Source: Struthio camelus (taxonomy: Eukaryota; Chordata; Aves; Struthioniformes; Struthionidae). Taken from it: 64,000 bases of DNA. How positions within the stretch are numbered: position 1 is the stretch's first letter; every line of letters starts with the position of its first letter. Positions 44,589 through 58,225 of this stretch are shown piece after piece. The DNA lies in contig NC_090945.1 of the NCBI RefSeq assembly GCF_040807025.1, positions 50,779,588-50,843,587 of the forward strand, read 5' to 3'. Below the pieces are notes generated by a model that worked only from the letters and a program-made list of their open reading frames with translations, made no database searches and was not told the origin of the DNA. The position numbers and the translations under genes are program-made.

Positions 44589-47500
44589 CACAAAACAAAA
44601 TACTTCTGTAAATTCTTGACTTCTTGTGTCTATGGGCTACATCAGCTTGGGGTTCTGTTTTAAACTCTCTCTATATGTGTGTGTATGTATGTATGAATAT
44701 ATAATTCCCCCCCCCTTCCCTGTATTCTTCCTCTTCAGCAGTGAGGAAACTTTTCTCCTTAAGCTCCTTTTTATCTTCACCTCTTTTCTGTCTTAAGACC
44801 TTTTCTTGGTCAGATCAGCACTTTTTTCCTCCAGTCCTTGGCCACTCTGCTTTGGGCTCTCCTCTCTGCTCTTCTCCTGGTTGCTGTGACCTCTCTGGCT
44901 GTCCTGCTGGTACCTCCTTGGTTGAATCTTGCTGCCCCTTGCTTGGGCTTTCCTGCATGCTCCCGTTGGCCGTATTGCCTCCCTCTTCTCCATTGCTCAC
45001 CTCTTTCCGTTTTGCCCTTCATCGTTTTGCCCTTCATCGCAGCGTTATAGAGACATTTCTCCCTGCATGGCTTGCTGATGGTATGGACCGTTTCCTTTCT
45101 CTCCCTCCCAAACACCCTTTTTTGTCTCTCCACAATTTTTGGCAGTCCCATCCTTTCTCCTATTTGTGCGTGCAGTGAGCAGCCCTTCAGATTTTTGCCT
45201 CTCGTTCACCCCGTGCGTCCAGGCAACATGTAAAATCTTCAGCTGCAAACTTTCGAGGAAATCTTTTTCTGTCTTTATGAGCTCAGGCCTTTGCAGGCTG
45301 TAATTATCTCCTACCGTCATCACTGAGACCTTCCTCCTGCTGGTTTACGCACACGTATATATGTATGTAACATGCCCGTTTCCCCCAGCGCTCTCCGATC
45401 TGTGCAGTGACACGACCGTCTTTGGTGGCTCCTGGCAGCCGCTGGCTCTCGCCTCCCCTTGCTCAGCTGCGCTGGACCTGCGCAATCCTCCGCATGTCTG
45501 CCGAGCCAGGTACCGTCCCCCTTTCCCTGCCCACGCTCGTACGGGGGACAGCCCCCCTCGGGCGCCTCTGTGATGTGTCTCCACGTTGGATGGGCTATGC
45601 CAGTGCTCTACTAAAATGCCCTCAGGAGCTGCCTCCTCTGAATGGCTTCATAATCTTTGTGTGGAGATCCTTTTCCTTCAACACCCCTTGTTTGCTTTTA
45701 ACACCCAGCCCCATAACAACTGTATTGTTTCTATTGTTCCCTTGGTTCTGGTATTGTCCATGTCAGGCACAACGCCCTTCTAGATAAGGGCGATTTTGTG
45801 TTTCAACCTGTAGCGCATAGCATCCTCTTGGGTGTTGAAATATTTGTTATTAATGCTGGTGAACTCATTCCTAGTTTGACGTACCCTGTCAGCGAGGTTA
45901 AATTCTTGTACGGACCTTTGTAAGCCAAAAAAATGCACTTTGGAAATTAATTACTGGGGCGTCTGTCTGTGAATTTATGGAGGGCTTAAAAAGAAACCAG
46001 GTTTTCTTAGGGAAACATCTTTTTGCCAATGTACTTTGTACTTTTAGGGTGAAAAAAATAAAATGAGCATTGCCACGTGTGGCTTGGTGACATTTTACTA
46101 TGGGAAAAGAGGGATGAAAAAGAAGTTTTAATACAGCTCGGAGGGGAAGCTGGATCTGAATAGGAATTTGAAAAGACTAGAAAAAAACATTTAAAACCAC
46201 ATGGGGCTTGAGTCTCAGTTTAGCATATTTCCCCAGATAAACTAACCCCCCCTTTGCACTACCTAAATCGTGTCATTGTTTAAAAGGGAATTGGGGCCAT
46301 TTGTTTTTAATTTCTATTGCTGTTACGTACTTCAGATCTAGCTTGGCAAAGTCTTTGCAAAAGGAAATATACAGGGACAGGACCGTGCATGGTGCCTTCC
46401 CTTTCCTTCTTCAACATAGGAAACCTGTGTGGTGTTAACACGCTGACTTGTTTTCAATTTTGTTTCCATCTGAACTGGCTTGCTCACCTGTGTTTCTTGG
46501 GTTAAAGGATTGCGCCTTTAAAATACAGAGGATATAGAGTATACAGAGTATCTAATATAAAGTATCTAATATAGTATATAGAACATATATATATATATAT
46601 TCATTCTTGCTTGGGTGGGTTTGTCTTTGATCTTGGTGTAATTGGAGCAATAGTAGTGGTATCGCCCTTTGTTTTCTCCATGCTTTTCCTTGGAGACCCT
46701 CTGGCAGGAGAGAGTTGGCAGTCCAGAACAGACTGATCCTACATTTGTGAGCAGAAACCCAAGAAGGCAGATTATAAATGTACAAAAGTCTCTGCATGTC
46801 CACTTGTCAACATAGGGCACCAGATGAAGGCGGTCCTGTCCTGTGTTTCTTCGCCCAGTTCATGGTAGCTTGGTTTCCATGAGGTCATTCCAGGTGTTTC
46901 TGTTCATTCTAGAGCATCTGAAACTGTTGGCTGATTTCAATCTGAAGGATAACTAAGTTCCTACAGATTTAATGAAGATTGCTGTGTAGCTGCAGTATAG
47001 CAGAGAGGCCAACCTTCTGGGACGCCACCAGCGGGCTATTTATTGAGTGAAGGTGTGCTGGACCCTGGGTGAGCTCTAGGTTAGCTGGGCTGTTTCTTGC
47101 CCTGCATGTGGTCATGCTGGGCATGGTGGTGCCATTGTCGTGGTGGTCAATTTAAGGGGCAAATCCATGGGAGACCAGGCTGCGTGTGCTCTGCTATTTG
47201 TGGAACAACCTGTTCTGAGACGAGTTTTCAGAGGCAAGGTCTTCCAGATAGTAGACAAGGTAGATAGACGCACATGTGTCAGACGAATATGCTATCTTAA
47301 AAGCACTGAAGTGTTTACCAGGACTAATGGCACTGTCAGGGTGGGAGGAGATGCAGCTGAGGACACAAATGCGTGTACTTCAAGTAGAGAGGCAACGAAG
47401 TACAGCAGTTTGCAAAGAAGAGAAAGATGGTTTATGTATGGTTTTCTTTTATTTTGTGTTATGCTTGGTAACCTGTACAGTATTTAGTAATACAAGAGGT

Positions 47501-48091
47501 GCCAGTTCTGATAGCACTGAATTACTAAATCTCAAAATCTCTTATTTTTTCCTAAGAAAAAATAATTGATGTGTGCAGTATCTTCTTGATACTTGCTACG
47601 GATGTAATCAGGAACCAGGGTGGTCATAGCGAGGCCTTTGTTAAAAGTATACTTTAAAAATACCTTCTTACTGGAAATGGAAAGAGCCTATAGCCACCTG
47701 GAAAAATTCTCTCAGAAGCTGAAAAGTTAGGGAGGACAGGATCATGTGTATGTGGTGTTAAAGATTGTTCTCATCTGCTGGGTTTATCCTCCTTTACATT
47801 TTCAACAGAGCTCCTCATAATATGATGTCAGCACAAATGTAGGCAAAGCTTAAAGGATTACTCTGGTTAAGGTGAGGATGTGAATTTGGGGCTTTGTTTG
47901 TTTCATTAGAGCTGAAGGAGTCGTTTAGGTGCTTTGCTTGGACTCCTGCCCGTGTATAACCATATAGTGCAGCAGTCGATGGAATGCAGATAATAGCTTC
48001 ATTTTCTTTGCTATTTAGGTTCAAACCTGTGCTAACAGGTCCCCTCCTAAGCTTTATTTCAACCTACTATATGAATTTATTAAGGAAATTA
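44589..48091 (+). other. STOX2: STOX2 intron 1, continued, with a pyrimidine-rich tract
   Basis: 44720-45180 is strongly C/T-rich on the + strand and creates long open frames without meaning. An exact 15-bp tandem duplication TTTTGCCCTTCATCG lies at 45010-45039. An AT microsatellite lies near 46587-46600, preceded by AGTATCTAATATA duplications (46548-46574). No gene is supported. Confidence 0.55.
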
Positions 48092-48193
48092 ATCTCTGCA
48101 TGCCTCAGTTTCCCTGTATTGCAAACAGCAATAATGACACATTTCTCTCGTAAGGCATTTGGCGTGTACAGATGAAAAGCGCTAAATATGAGC
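48092..48193 (+). repeat. MIR-like (CORE-SINE) fragment
   Basis: TCTCTGCATGCCTCAGTTTC, CAATAATGACAC, TCGTAAGGCAT and GATGAAAAGCGCTAAATATG follow the 3' half of MIR-type SINEs (tctctgtgcctcagtttcc, ataataatac, gtgaggatt, gtaaagcgctta) in sense order. Confidence 0.75.
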
Positions 48194-51100
48194 TTGCCGT
48201 TTAATTATTGAGACTATTGCTTGTATTCAAGTTGTCTGACCATGAAATGGGAACACCCACGGTTGTGAAACCTGTGTTGCCCATGTCACAGGACCACAGC
48301 AGCGATGCTAGCTTGCTGAGCTGGGCCATGACCTACCTGTGCCGCTGGCAAATATGCCTGACATTAGCCAGCCAACCACTTCAAAATCTGAGGATGAGAG
48401 CAGAGAGGAAGCTTTAGGAAGAAAGCGTGCCTGGGACCTAAATAAAACAAAATCATCCCCTTCTGACTCAGAAGCCTGAACACATGGGCACTGTTGTTTG
48501 CACGTGGGCATTGATAATTTGAAGCTGTGCTGATATTTCGAAAGAGCAGAAGTGAGTCCAACCAGCTAGTCCGTGGAAACTTGTGGTAGGTGTATGGTGA
48601 AATCCGCACCCATCAGCCCCAGTAGCTGCTTGGTGGGGTTGTGCCAAAGCCTATTGAATTCTAGGTCAAAGCTCCCATTAACCCAGGTGGTACGGGAGCA
48701 GGGTCACAGGGAAGGGGGGGTATACTAATTTCTCTTTCATTAATGAATGACAGATAAATAACCTTTCAGATCTGGGGTCCTAAGCTATGCTCTATGAATA
48801 GAAGTAGCATGTCCTTATTGCTTTTTACAAGATTAAACTCAACTTAGAAGGAATCAGCTTTAAAAGGGACTTTAAAACTTTGGAGGCCGGCTAACCTGGA
48901 TCCTGGCATGCGAATAGTACTGTGCACGAGACTCGGATGTGTAGTGATCTTCTGATGGTAGATATCTGTATATTTTAAATCTTGCCATTTAAAACAGAAG
49001 TAAATGTTTAAACCCCGTAAATAAGTCAATTGTTCAGAAAAAAGGTAGTATGGAGCATCTCTATCAAGTGTATTACTGTGCTGTAGCATTATATCAACTG
49101 TACAAAGCATATATACAAAGGCTTATGTTATTGGGGAGCAGGAAGGAGGATTCAAATGTTTGTTTGATTTTTGTACCTACCGTGTCCTGATCTCACTGTA
49201 GGAACTGCGTATAGAAAGGAACAGTTGCAAACCCTGTTGTTACTAGTGATTCCTCAGTCTCCTGACTCCAGGGCTGCTCGACTCGAAAGCAACAGGTAGT
49301 CAGTGAGGCCATTTTACGTGGTTTAGAGCTGATTCCAAAGTCGCATAATTCTTATAAAGAGAAATTCAAAGAGAAATTTGGTTGCCGAGTTGCATGTTGC
49401 CCCATGAAAAGTCTGGGGAGCTGATAGTGGTCCAGAAGGCTTGCATGGACATAAATGTATTAGATCAAATCCATAGCACCTGCTTTGATTTCTTACATTA
49501 CACTTTTATCTATATATTTCAGTATCTGTTACTAATAGGACTCTGTTTTGCCAGGTACATGTTGTACTTATCCTGAAATGCTGTGAGTTAAAATGAATGT
49601 TAAGTACAAAAATAGTTCAAAGTGCTCCAAAGTGCAAATATAGCCCTAAGGTGCTGTGCAGCTGGCCTAGCAGTGACCTTCACTCTCTCTTTTTCATAGT
49701 TGTGTCCTGTTTGCCTTGCATCTTTTATTTGACTTGATTGTGTTTATCCACTTTATGCAAATAGTGGTATCTTTTAGTGACACAGCGATATCCTTCAGAT
49801 AAAAAGAAGAATCCTGATTTCTCTTTTAGGTAGGTGAAAAATAAACACATGTATATGGGCTGAAAAATCTCAGTTCCAGAGTATTCCCCAAGTCTGTGAG
49901 CTTGTTCCAACCTAGCCGTTTTCCTGTGTAGCGCAAACCACCTGACCTGTTCTTTGCTTGTTGTTTTTTTTTTTTCCTCCCCATCTTTCTCCTTTCCTGG
50001 TTTCATTGCTGGTTTGCTTCCCCGTTGTGCGGGGATGTTGTTGTTATTTTCTTTTCTACATTTGTAAGCCGCCTTCCTCCCTTCTGCCTCTCTGGTATCG
50101 CTGCTGTTCCCTTGCTGCTGACTTCCCTCCGCAACTCTTGCCTCCCCATCACTCTCCGCGTCACGTCTCCTCTCTGAAATTCACCTTTCAGATGTGCTCT
50201 TTGTCTCCTTTACCCTCTCGCGTGCTAGCCCATTTCGTCTCGAATGCCACATTTGCTGAATCACATCCCCCTAAAATGACTCCTGAAGCCTTTTCTTCAT
50301 CTCGATGAGCCACGTGATGAACTTCCACGGAAGTTGAAGCCAGCAGCCGGGAGTCCAAGTCCTCCTTCAGAAAACACAAAGCCGAAGTGACGAAATGCTT
50401 GAGTTTCTGCTGTGCTAATTTTTGCTAGTTCACCGAGAGCAAATCATGGTTAAAATAGTTGAGAGTTCTGGCAGATATACGCTGGTAGCTGAAAAATGTG
50501 AAATGGGAGGTTATTACATGTAAACGGTACCTGAAATAACACTTAAAAGATAAGAATTTAAGAACAAATATATCTAAAACAATTTCATTGTATTTAAGAG
50601 AACGAGGAGAAAGTGGCTCTGTACTTGATTTTAACTGGCTAAGTAATTGCTTGTTTATCTAAATGGTCAGAATAACTTTGATCTAGATTCTGCTAATGTG
50701 TACGGTCTGCAGATAGCCAGGACTGGAGACTTATTTGTTCATAAAATAATTCATGATGATAACAGTTTTTGCAGGAGTGGCATTAGAATATCTTACAATA
50801 CCTTTTTCAAGCCCCTAGCCTACACGTAGTGATTTTTTCTCCACTTGTGCTTAAAACCTAAACTCAGAACTTGTTTTTAATTAGCATTTGTCCGGTATTT
50901 TCTTGGTGTACTAGCTGTCTTACTAACGGCTGTCTTACTAATTCAGACTGAAGTCACTGCAGCATAAAATCACAGTGCAGAAGGCAGAAATATGCAGGAT
51001 TAAGGCCATGAGTTGTATACGGTGAGGGCGGAAAACCCTGCAGCATCATACTCTAAAACACTTCCAGCGAGCAAGCCCTTGATTTAATACCTGATGTGCT

Positions 51101-54100
51101 CATTTGCACTGTGTGGGACACAGTTTATATGCCAGAAAGGTGGACAGACTTGCTCCTCTCTGGGGTCTATTGTCTTGATATGAAAAAAAAATCAGGTCTG
51201 GTTTCTCTGCCTATGTTTCTCCAAGCGAAGCGAGGTGACGTAGCCTGGCGCGGTGAGAAATTGAACTCGAAGCCCTGGTCGCTGCCCTGCTGGCAGCCCC
51301 GTGCGTCGCCGTGGTCTGCACCAGATTTGTCTCGGCAGATGCTTCCTGCTGGTGCTGGCAGGGATGGCGGTGAGCGTGTGAGCGAGGCTCGCTGGTCCCT
51401 GCTCTCCGTACTCGTGTCACTTAGGTCATTAGCAGCAGCCGTGTGCTGCCTGCCAGCCGCTTCCACCGCACGGGAGAGGAAGGCCGGGAAGTGCTCAGCT
51501 GTGCAACAGCAGTCTAGGCATGCACTGATTTTTTTTTTTTTGTTTGGTCCTCCCTGCTTCACACCTTTTCCAATATTTTCCAAAGGTCAGGAGTTGCAGA
51601 ATGCTTGCTATCAAGCTTGCACTTGTTCTGCTGCTTTTGAAATCAGAGCTAATTTTGCCTCCTTCCAGACATCCTGAATGATGGCAGGTCTTTAAGGTCT
51701 GGTCGTTCAGTTCATTAAATAACGTATTGCTGCCTGTGATGTGTTATCCTGACTTTTGGGCATGATTCTGCAGGCTGTATGTTCTGGTTTTGAGAGATGC
51801 TTGTCTAGGAGGCAGCTTTGGTCCTTCTCTTGTAGGAAATGGCTTGCATAGCCCTCGGTTATTCTGTCAGGGGCCTTGAAGAGCAGCAGTGACAGGTCCA
51901 GCTCCAGAGTTGTTCTATGGGAAGAGTGAAAGAGGTGGTGAGAATTTGCTTTTTAGCATCTGTTAATGTTTTGGAGTTGTTTGAACATGTCCTAAGCTCA
52001 CCGCCCTTTGAGGCACTGAGATCCTGGGAATGCCATGATGGTTTCTTGCTGGGAAGCCTCCAGGACTGTGGCAAACAGTCTCCACAAATTGCACGCAGAA
52101 ATGTTTGCAGCTCCTCCTTGGTCAGATGGACATAGTGTCTTTACAACTCTGGCCAGACTCTAGGATAATAGTTACTGGCTGCAAGGCGTTCTTCCACTCA
52201 CAGAAAGAAAATCAAATGTCACTGTGAAACATTTGTACAGATTTTCTTGGGCTTCGTAAGCCTGATTCTGCCTGAACCTCTCACAGGGCAGCCAAGAAGA
52301 AGTGTTGGGTTATACAGGGTTTTAGAAAGAGGTTTTTTGTCAACCTGGGAGTAGGGTTTGCTGGTGTGAAGCAGGCCCAGGAGTGGCTGGAGCCTGCCCG
52401 CTGCTCCCCCCCACAACCTCGGAGCGTGATGGTGTGAAGGCACGCGTGGAGTAGAGCTGGGGTATGCATATGGCACTGATTTGATTTGCTGGTGATACCA
52501 CCTTGAACCTTAAACGCCATTCTTTCCCTGCGGATGGTGAACATTATTCCCTACCAGGAAACAGGTGGGGAAAGTGTCCAGAAAAAACGGACCAGGTTTT
52601 TGCAAGAAGTAGTTTGTGGTTTTGCAGCTGGGGTGAACAGGTATATTTCCATTCAGTGTATGTTTCTCAATGCCAAATGGCAGGAAATGTGATCTTTTGA
52701 TCCCTTTGACACTTGTCTGTACGCAAACTCAAATATCTTGTCAGAGCAGTGAAATATTTTGGGTAATATGAATAAAGAAGTAATGTTTAATTTCAGTATT
52801 GCAGAAATCTGAGGCAAAACTTGAATGTTGCTCCCATCAGAACTGACCTTTCCTAGACCTGCTCTACATGTAGCCCTGCATGGTGTGGTGAAGCTGTAGC
52901 TAGAGAGAGCATTAGCCCCTCTCCTTTACCCATTTGTCCTTGTCTGCTGCTCCCAGGCTGTGGCTTGGACACCACTTGCATTTCCGCCTAAGAAATCTTA
53001 CCTTTTCCTTTAATCATGGGAGTGATGCCAGGGAGCTGAGGGGTAGTGGCAGTCCTGTCCAACTCCCTTTCCCTCTTTTCCCCCCAATTTGGGCTTGTTT
53101 AAATGTACTTGGTGTAATTGGTGGATGGGTAGGTGAATGTATTCCTTCTCCTTGGTGGAGCTAGGAAGAAGAGGAGCATCAGGAAACTCTTGAATTAGCA
53201 AGAACCTGGCAGCACCTCCTCAGGCTTTGCCTTCTGCTCCTAGATTAGGCTTGCACAGTCCTAAATTTTTTGCTTTTATTTAAGACTTGTTGATCAAGGT
53301 CACGGCCAAGTGTGTGGAGGAAGGAGCCATGTGTCATTCCAGGAAAGGAGCAGGCATAGCACCCCAAAGGACGGGAAGGAGAAGGGTGTTTACAGGCTGC
53401 CTTTGGGCAGTAGAAATGCTCAGCTGTGAATGTTTTTCTGCTACCACCCTCACCACAGGCCCGTGCATGTGTGAGCTGAGAGGAGTGAGGGGTGTCACAC
53501 AGCCCAGCTCTGTCCCGTCATAAAAGCAGCGCTGGCTGCCCTTTGCCTGCATCGTCTCCTGCATGAAAGCGTCTGAGCCCAACAAGCCTTTCTGCAGCAC
53601 AACCTATTTGTTTTCCCTTTGCAAAATGGTATGAAATCCTGCTGCAATAATAGTAGAAACTTGCATGCTGCTTTTTCTACCTCAGGACTGACCTGGAGAA
53701 TTATTTTTAATTCTTAGGCTACTTAAGCGCTGCAGACATGTGAATGTAACTTTCCTTTGTTCTTTAGAAAACAAACAATTGTAACCATATCAAGTTTACA
53801 AAACTTGAGTTTTCAGAATACACTATGTACAGCACACGTGTACTTCCATTTTTAAGTCTTTTTTTTTTTTTCCCCCCGAGGTGTTCAGAGATCTCGCTGA
53901 AGTTGTCCTGCAGGGGGATATACCTTCAAAATAAAGCTGTTTATCCAGGATACACCTTTACATTATTTAGAAAAGGAGCAGTTGGTTCTTTCTTTAATGC
54001 TTTGCTAAATTTTACACTTAAAAAAAAAAAAACGTGAAATGACAACGTGACAGAGATACCACACAAGTGAGCAGTCTGGGATTTCTTTTTGCCGCTTGCC

Positions 54101-55015
54101 TGACTAAAGCGTTAAGACCAGCTGGAATGAGAAGCATCCAGGTTCACGGTTGGTGAGAAGCAGCCTTCAGGTATCGAACTGACGCTTGAGCAATCGAGAG
54201 CGACCGCAGAAGCGGCGGCTCGGGGCCGGCGGTGGGGCACCGCTCTCGGCGCTGCGACCCGAGGGCCTCCCTCTTGCAGCAGCCACCTCTCGCCCTCTGG
54301 CCACCCTCTGCTAGCGCAGTAAGGCTTGTTGTTAGCAAACAGATATGGAAGTTACTGCTGCTTTTGTGTTGTTCTCCCACCAGGACGCTAGTTTCCAGTG
54401 AAAGCGCGTTGGTGGGGTAGCGAGCGTCTTGCCCTTGGAAACGCTCGCCGCAAGCGAAAACGAGCAGCGCTCCTCCCTGGAAGGTGTGCTCGGGAGCGCT
54501 GGCCCTGTTAATTTAGTTGATTTGGTGTAATTAGGAGGGGGGGAAAAAAACCCCTCCATTGTCGGTATTTTCTTTAAATAGCTAGTTCAGGAAACAGGAA
54601 ATTCCTCTGACTCGGGAAACAGGAAACAGATACGACTACGCAATATTAGTTTTAAATCTTTCAGTTATCCACTACTGCCCCTCACCTCTGGCTTTCTTTT
54701 CTGCTGCTCAGCAAAACTCTCTATTTCTTGCTGATAAGCCAGGCCCTGTGGCTGTTGTGTAAGGCCGAAGGGCATACTGCCGTGGTAACTTAGTGCGTTT
54801 TGTCACAAAGCTGGCAGAGTCGATGTTTTCTGGATCCGCTACGTTCGTTACATGTAGGAACGCAGGAGTTCTTGTTCGCTGACGTTTGACGCACAGATGC
54901 AGTCTGGTGGCTTAGTAAGACCTAGACCGGGAGAAAAATCATCACAGAGATAAATGAAGGACAGGGTCTTATTTATTTATTTTTTAAGGCTAATAATCTG
55001 CTGACGAGAAGAGGT
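48194..55015 (+). other. STOX2: STOX2 intron 1, continued
   Basis: No coding signal. It includes a pyrimidine-rich tract (49960-50240), a CpG-containing GC-rich stretch (51220-51490), T-runs near 51530 and 53860, an A-run near 54019, and a short CpG-rich piece at 54180-54260. Open frames up to 193 codons (51096-51677) are not recognised. Confidence 0.5.
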
Positions 55016-55560
55016 GTAACAGGAGCACTTTGAGAAGTTTAGGGCCAGAAGGAACGTCAGGATCTCTCCTGATCCATCTCCCTGCCCCAAAGGAGGACTC
55101 ATGGTTATCCTCAACACCTCTGAGGAGGGTGATTTCACAACCTGTCAGCAAATCCCGTGCCAGGCCGTCACTCTCCTTGTAGTCGGAAAGATTTTTCTCA
55201 ATATGCACAGCTTAAAACCTTACGGTACAGCTAATAAGTTTCGTTTTTCAGCTTGCAGTAGAACAGCTGATCATTGTCCTTTTCATAAAGTTTCATATAT
55301 TTTCAAGATTGTATGTTTGCAGGATGCAGTTGTCACCTCTGTGGCCTTCTCTTTACCTGATCCTCCGAGCCTTTCTCTACACATCGTGTTTCTAAACTTC
55401 TTTGGGCTCTTATTGCTTGCTGCTTGGACTCCATCCCTAATATGCCTACGTCATCCTGAAAGGCTTGCTCCCAGAGCTGGACGCAGCCTCGCCACTGCTG
55501 AGCAGAGAGAAATACCTACCTCTCGTGTTGTACGTATGATTTACGGTAAGTACGGCCTTT
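55016..55560 (-). repeat. CR1 LINE fragment, antisense, degenerate
   Basis: Marker words occur in the order of an antisense amniote CR1: GGGCCAGAAGGAACGTCAGG, CTGATCCATCTCCCTGCC, GGGTGATTTCACAACCTGTC, GTCGGAAAGATTTTTCTCAA, then CATCCTGAAAGGCTTGCTCC, CAGAGCTGGACGCAGCC and GCTGAGCAGAGAGAAATACC. An unrelated-looking middle (about 55260-55400) suggests an insertion or strong decay. Confidence 0.75.
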
Positions 55561-57865
55561 GGTCGTCTTTACGAAAGCTGTGTGTCATTGACCCCTGATC
55601 AGTTTGTAACCCTCTCCAACCCTCGGCGTTTCGGTGCTACTGCTGCCTACCTGTTTATTCCACTTCTGTTTTGGGGGATTTCTCCTTTCTAAGCAGAGCG
55701 CTATCCCGTTAACGGTCCTGGGAATGTGTTTGTGTCGCGATTTCGCAGTGGCTTTAGATAATCATGAGCAGGGTCTCTGAGCCAGGTTCTGGTTTGGAGC
55801 AGCGCTCGCCTCTCTGCTCCTAGGGCTGCGTTAATCACAATTCATCTGATAAACTCCCTGTTTGTACCCTGGGTTTATGCTGAGTTGACTAACTCCTGTA
55901 GGGGTCTCAGGGGGAGATTTTTGCACTAGCTTGGCAGTGGCCTGCTGCTCATAAAGTCTCTAGTAAGCGCAGCTATTAATCCCTACGCCGCCAGTGTGTA
56001 CAGCGCTGCAATCGGGTAGTCGAGCAGAAAATAGCTAATGAGCAGCCTTTGAAACACGGGGAAGCCCATCTTGTTGAGCCTTAAGCCAGCCCCTGAAAGC
56101 GTTGCAGTTTTAATTTGCTTCTGATTAGTTCAGGCTCTGTAGCATCGTGTCCGTGCGTTTTACCAGGCTGCGAGCGCTGCCCGTGACGTGGTGTGTTGCT
56201 CAGCCCTTCGGCCTCCGCCTGATCCGTGGCATCAGGTCTGGTGCAGGACAGCGCTACTCTTGATGTCAACTTTATTAGCTCTCAGCAAAGGAGAGCTGGT
56301 TGCTCTTGGCAGAGGACCCTCAAACAATTGCCACATTAGCAAGAAAATAAAACAAAACAGAAATAACTCTTTGTTTTAATTCCGGCTTTGCATGTTGGAG
56401 CAGTTTGAGTATGCTTTGGCATGCTGAGTGCTAGTGGTGTTTTTACTGCATTGGATATGTTGAAGAATAGTGATCGATCGCTGCTGAAGGAAAAAAGGTG
56501 TGCCCTTTTGAAATCAATAACTTTCCAACTCGTGGGCAGTCCCTGCTGCCGACTGGCAGTTTTGATACTTGTCTGCTCTGAGTTAGTATGGTACTTCTCC
56601 CTGTGATGCACAGTCAGTAAGAAGAAAAGGAAACTGTGCATGTTTGCACTCTGTTTAGCCTGACTGAAGATAAGCTTCTAAACTATGTCCCCAGAAATGG
56701 AAGGAAAAGAACTTCTTTTTGTGCCGAAAATAGCAGCAATATTAATTTTTGCCTGTGTCAAGTTCCTTCGGAGCCTGTGATATGGCGGGTGATTGAATTT
56801 ACCTGAAGTCAATGGGACTCTTGCTGGTGGTTTCATCACGTCTTGGGGCAGATCCTTAGCGGTGACCACTTTTCAGACCTGCAGACGACTGGGAGCAAGC
56901 TGGAACTGCTGACTGCAGGGCGCAGAAGCAGAGTAGCCAGCTCACCGGTCTGACCACGCAGTTTTGATGTCGTCTTCCTGGGTTGCAGAGAGGCAGCTGA
57001 ATCTGAGAGTTTGATCCAGTGTCTGTGAGCCAGGGCGCTGCGTCTGTGCCCCCGCAGGAAGCTGCCATGGCGCTCGGGTTTGCCTCCTGTGCTTTGGTCC
57101 CTTGGTGCGAGCTTTGTTTAGGCTTTGTAGCTCTGCTTGCGGTGAGTTTTGCTAGCTAGTAGGGAAAGGTACGGATGGTCTCATGCAATCTGTTAGAGCC
57201 CAACGTTTTCTGAAAGTGTTTTGTCGTTGGATGCTAAGCGCGGGTGATGATGCAGGCTTTAAGTTTGAGCCAGAATTCCTGGAAGAGGTATGTTTCTTCC
57301 ACTAATATTGTTTTAGCTGTTGCAATCCGTCAACATATAGGAAGATGCCAATCATTCCTTTAGTTTTCCCCCAAGGGCAAGGCTCTGAGCACGATCTCTT
57401 GGACCGCAGCGTGTATTTGTCTAGTATGATGTCTGTCTTACTACAGGTAATCTACCTACATCAAATTATCACTTTATTCCTCTTTGGTATGTGAATCAGA
57501 GGACTGTTTAGGTAGAAAGCGCAGAAGCGTTTTGGAATATGACTCATGTTGAAGGCATTACGTCTTAAAGGAGTTGAACATGCTCCTGTACGTTTCGTAA
57601 TGAGTCATGACTTGTGAAAACTGGTAACTAGGTTCCCCCTGCTGCCGTGAAGGAGTCTTGCCCTTTCATAAACCAACGAGCTTCTCTACTGCCTGCTTTT
57701 CATTTAAACAAATACAGAGTTGTTAGGTTTGTTGTTGTTTTATTAGACAGCTGTGCAATCCCAGAACAGTGGCTTCACATATATGCATTTTAGTATTTAT
57801 GTTAGTTTATCTAAAATACTAGTAGCAATTTATGTAACCCAGTCGAATTACTGGGTTTTCTGGTG
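55561..57865 (+). other. STOX2: STOX2 intron 1, continued
   Basis: Non-coding. A possible diverged amniote repeat lies at about 56760-56870, with ACCTGAAGTCAATGGGACTC followed by GGGGCAGATCCTTAGC. The remainder is unique-looking sequence. Confidence 0.5.
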
Positions 57866-58225
57866 GTCGAGGGCCTGGAGCACGTGCCCTAGGAAAGAGG
57901 CTGAGGGAACGAGGCTTGTTCAGCCTGGAGAAGAGATGGCAGCGTGCCTGTACCTCTGGGGAGGTCAGGGAGTGGATGGAGCCAGGCTCTGAGGGACAGT
58001 GGTCACAAACAGAAACATGAGTTTCTGACCAAGGATTAAAAAAAAAAAGAGAATCTCTTTGAGGATAATTAACCATTGGACAAATTGCTGAGAGGGGCTG
58101 TGGGAAGCTCTGTCCTCAGAGGTTTTCAGGGCTCGACCAGACCAGGCACTGAGTAACCTGGTCTGAAGTCAGTGATGGAGAGGCTGGACTAGAGGCCTCC
58201 CGAGGTCCCTTCGCACCTAAAATGC
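57866..58225 (+). repeat. CR1 LINE 3' fragment, sense, avian type
   Basis: The run GGGCCTGGAGCACGTGCCCT, AGAGGCTGAGGGAACGAGGC, TTGTTCAGCCTGGAGAAGAG and later GGCTGTGGGAAGCTCTGTCC, GGCTGGACTAGAGGCCTCCC, GAGGTCCCTTCGCACCTAAA is characteristic of bird CR1 3' ends. The terminal ATTCTATG octamer repeats are absent and the reading frame is broken. Confidence 0.9.

Noticed and set aside
51096..51677. 193-codon open frame in intron 1
   Set aside because: No motif, no homology that I recognise, an equally long frame on the opposite strand, and a T-run inside the frame.
57753..57992. 79-codon open frame
   Set aside because: Most of it lies over the CR1 3' fragment, so it is a repeat shadow.
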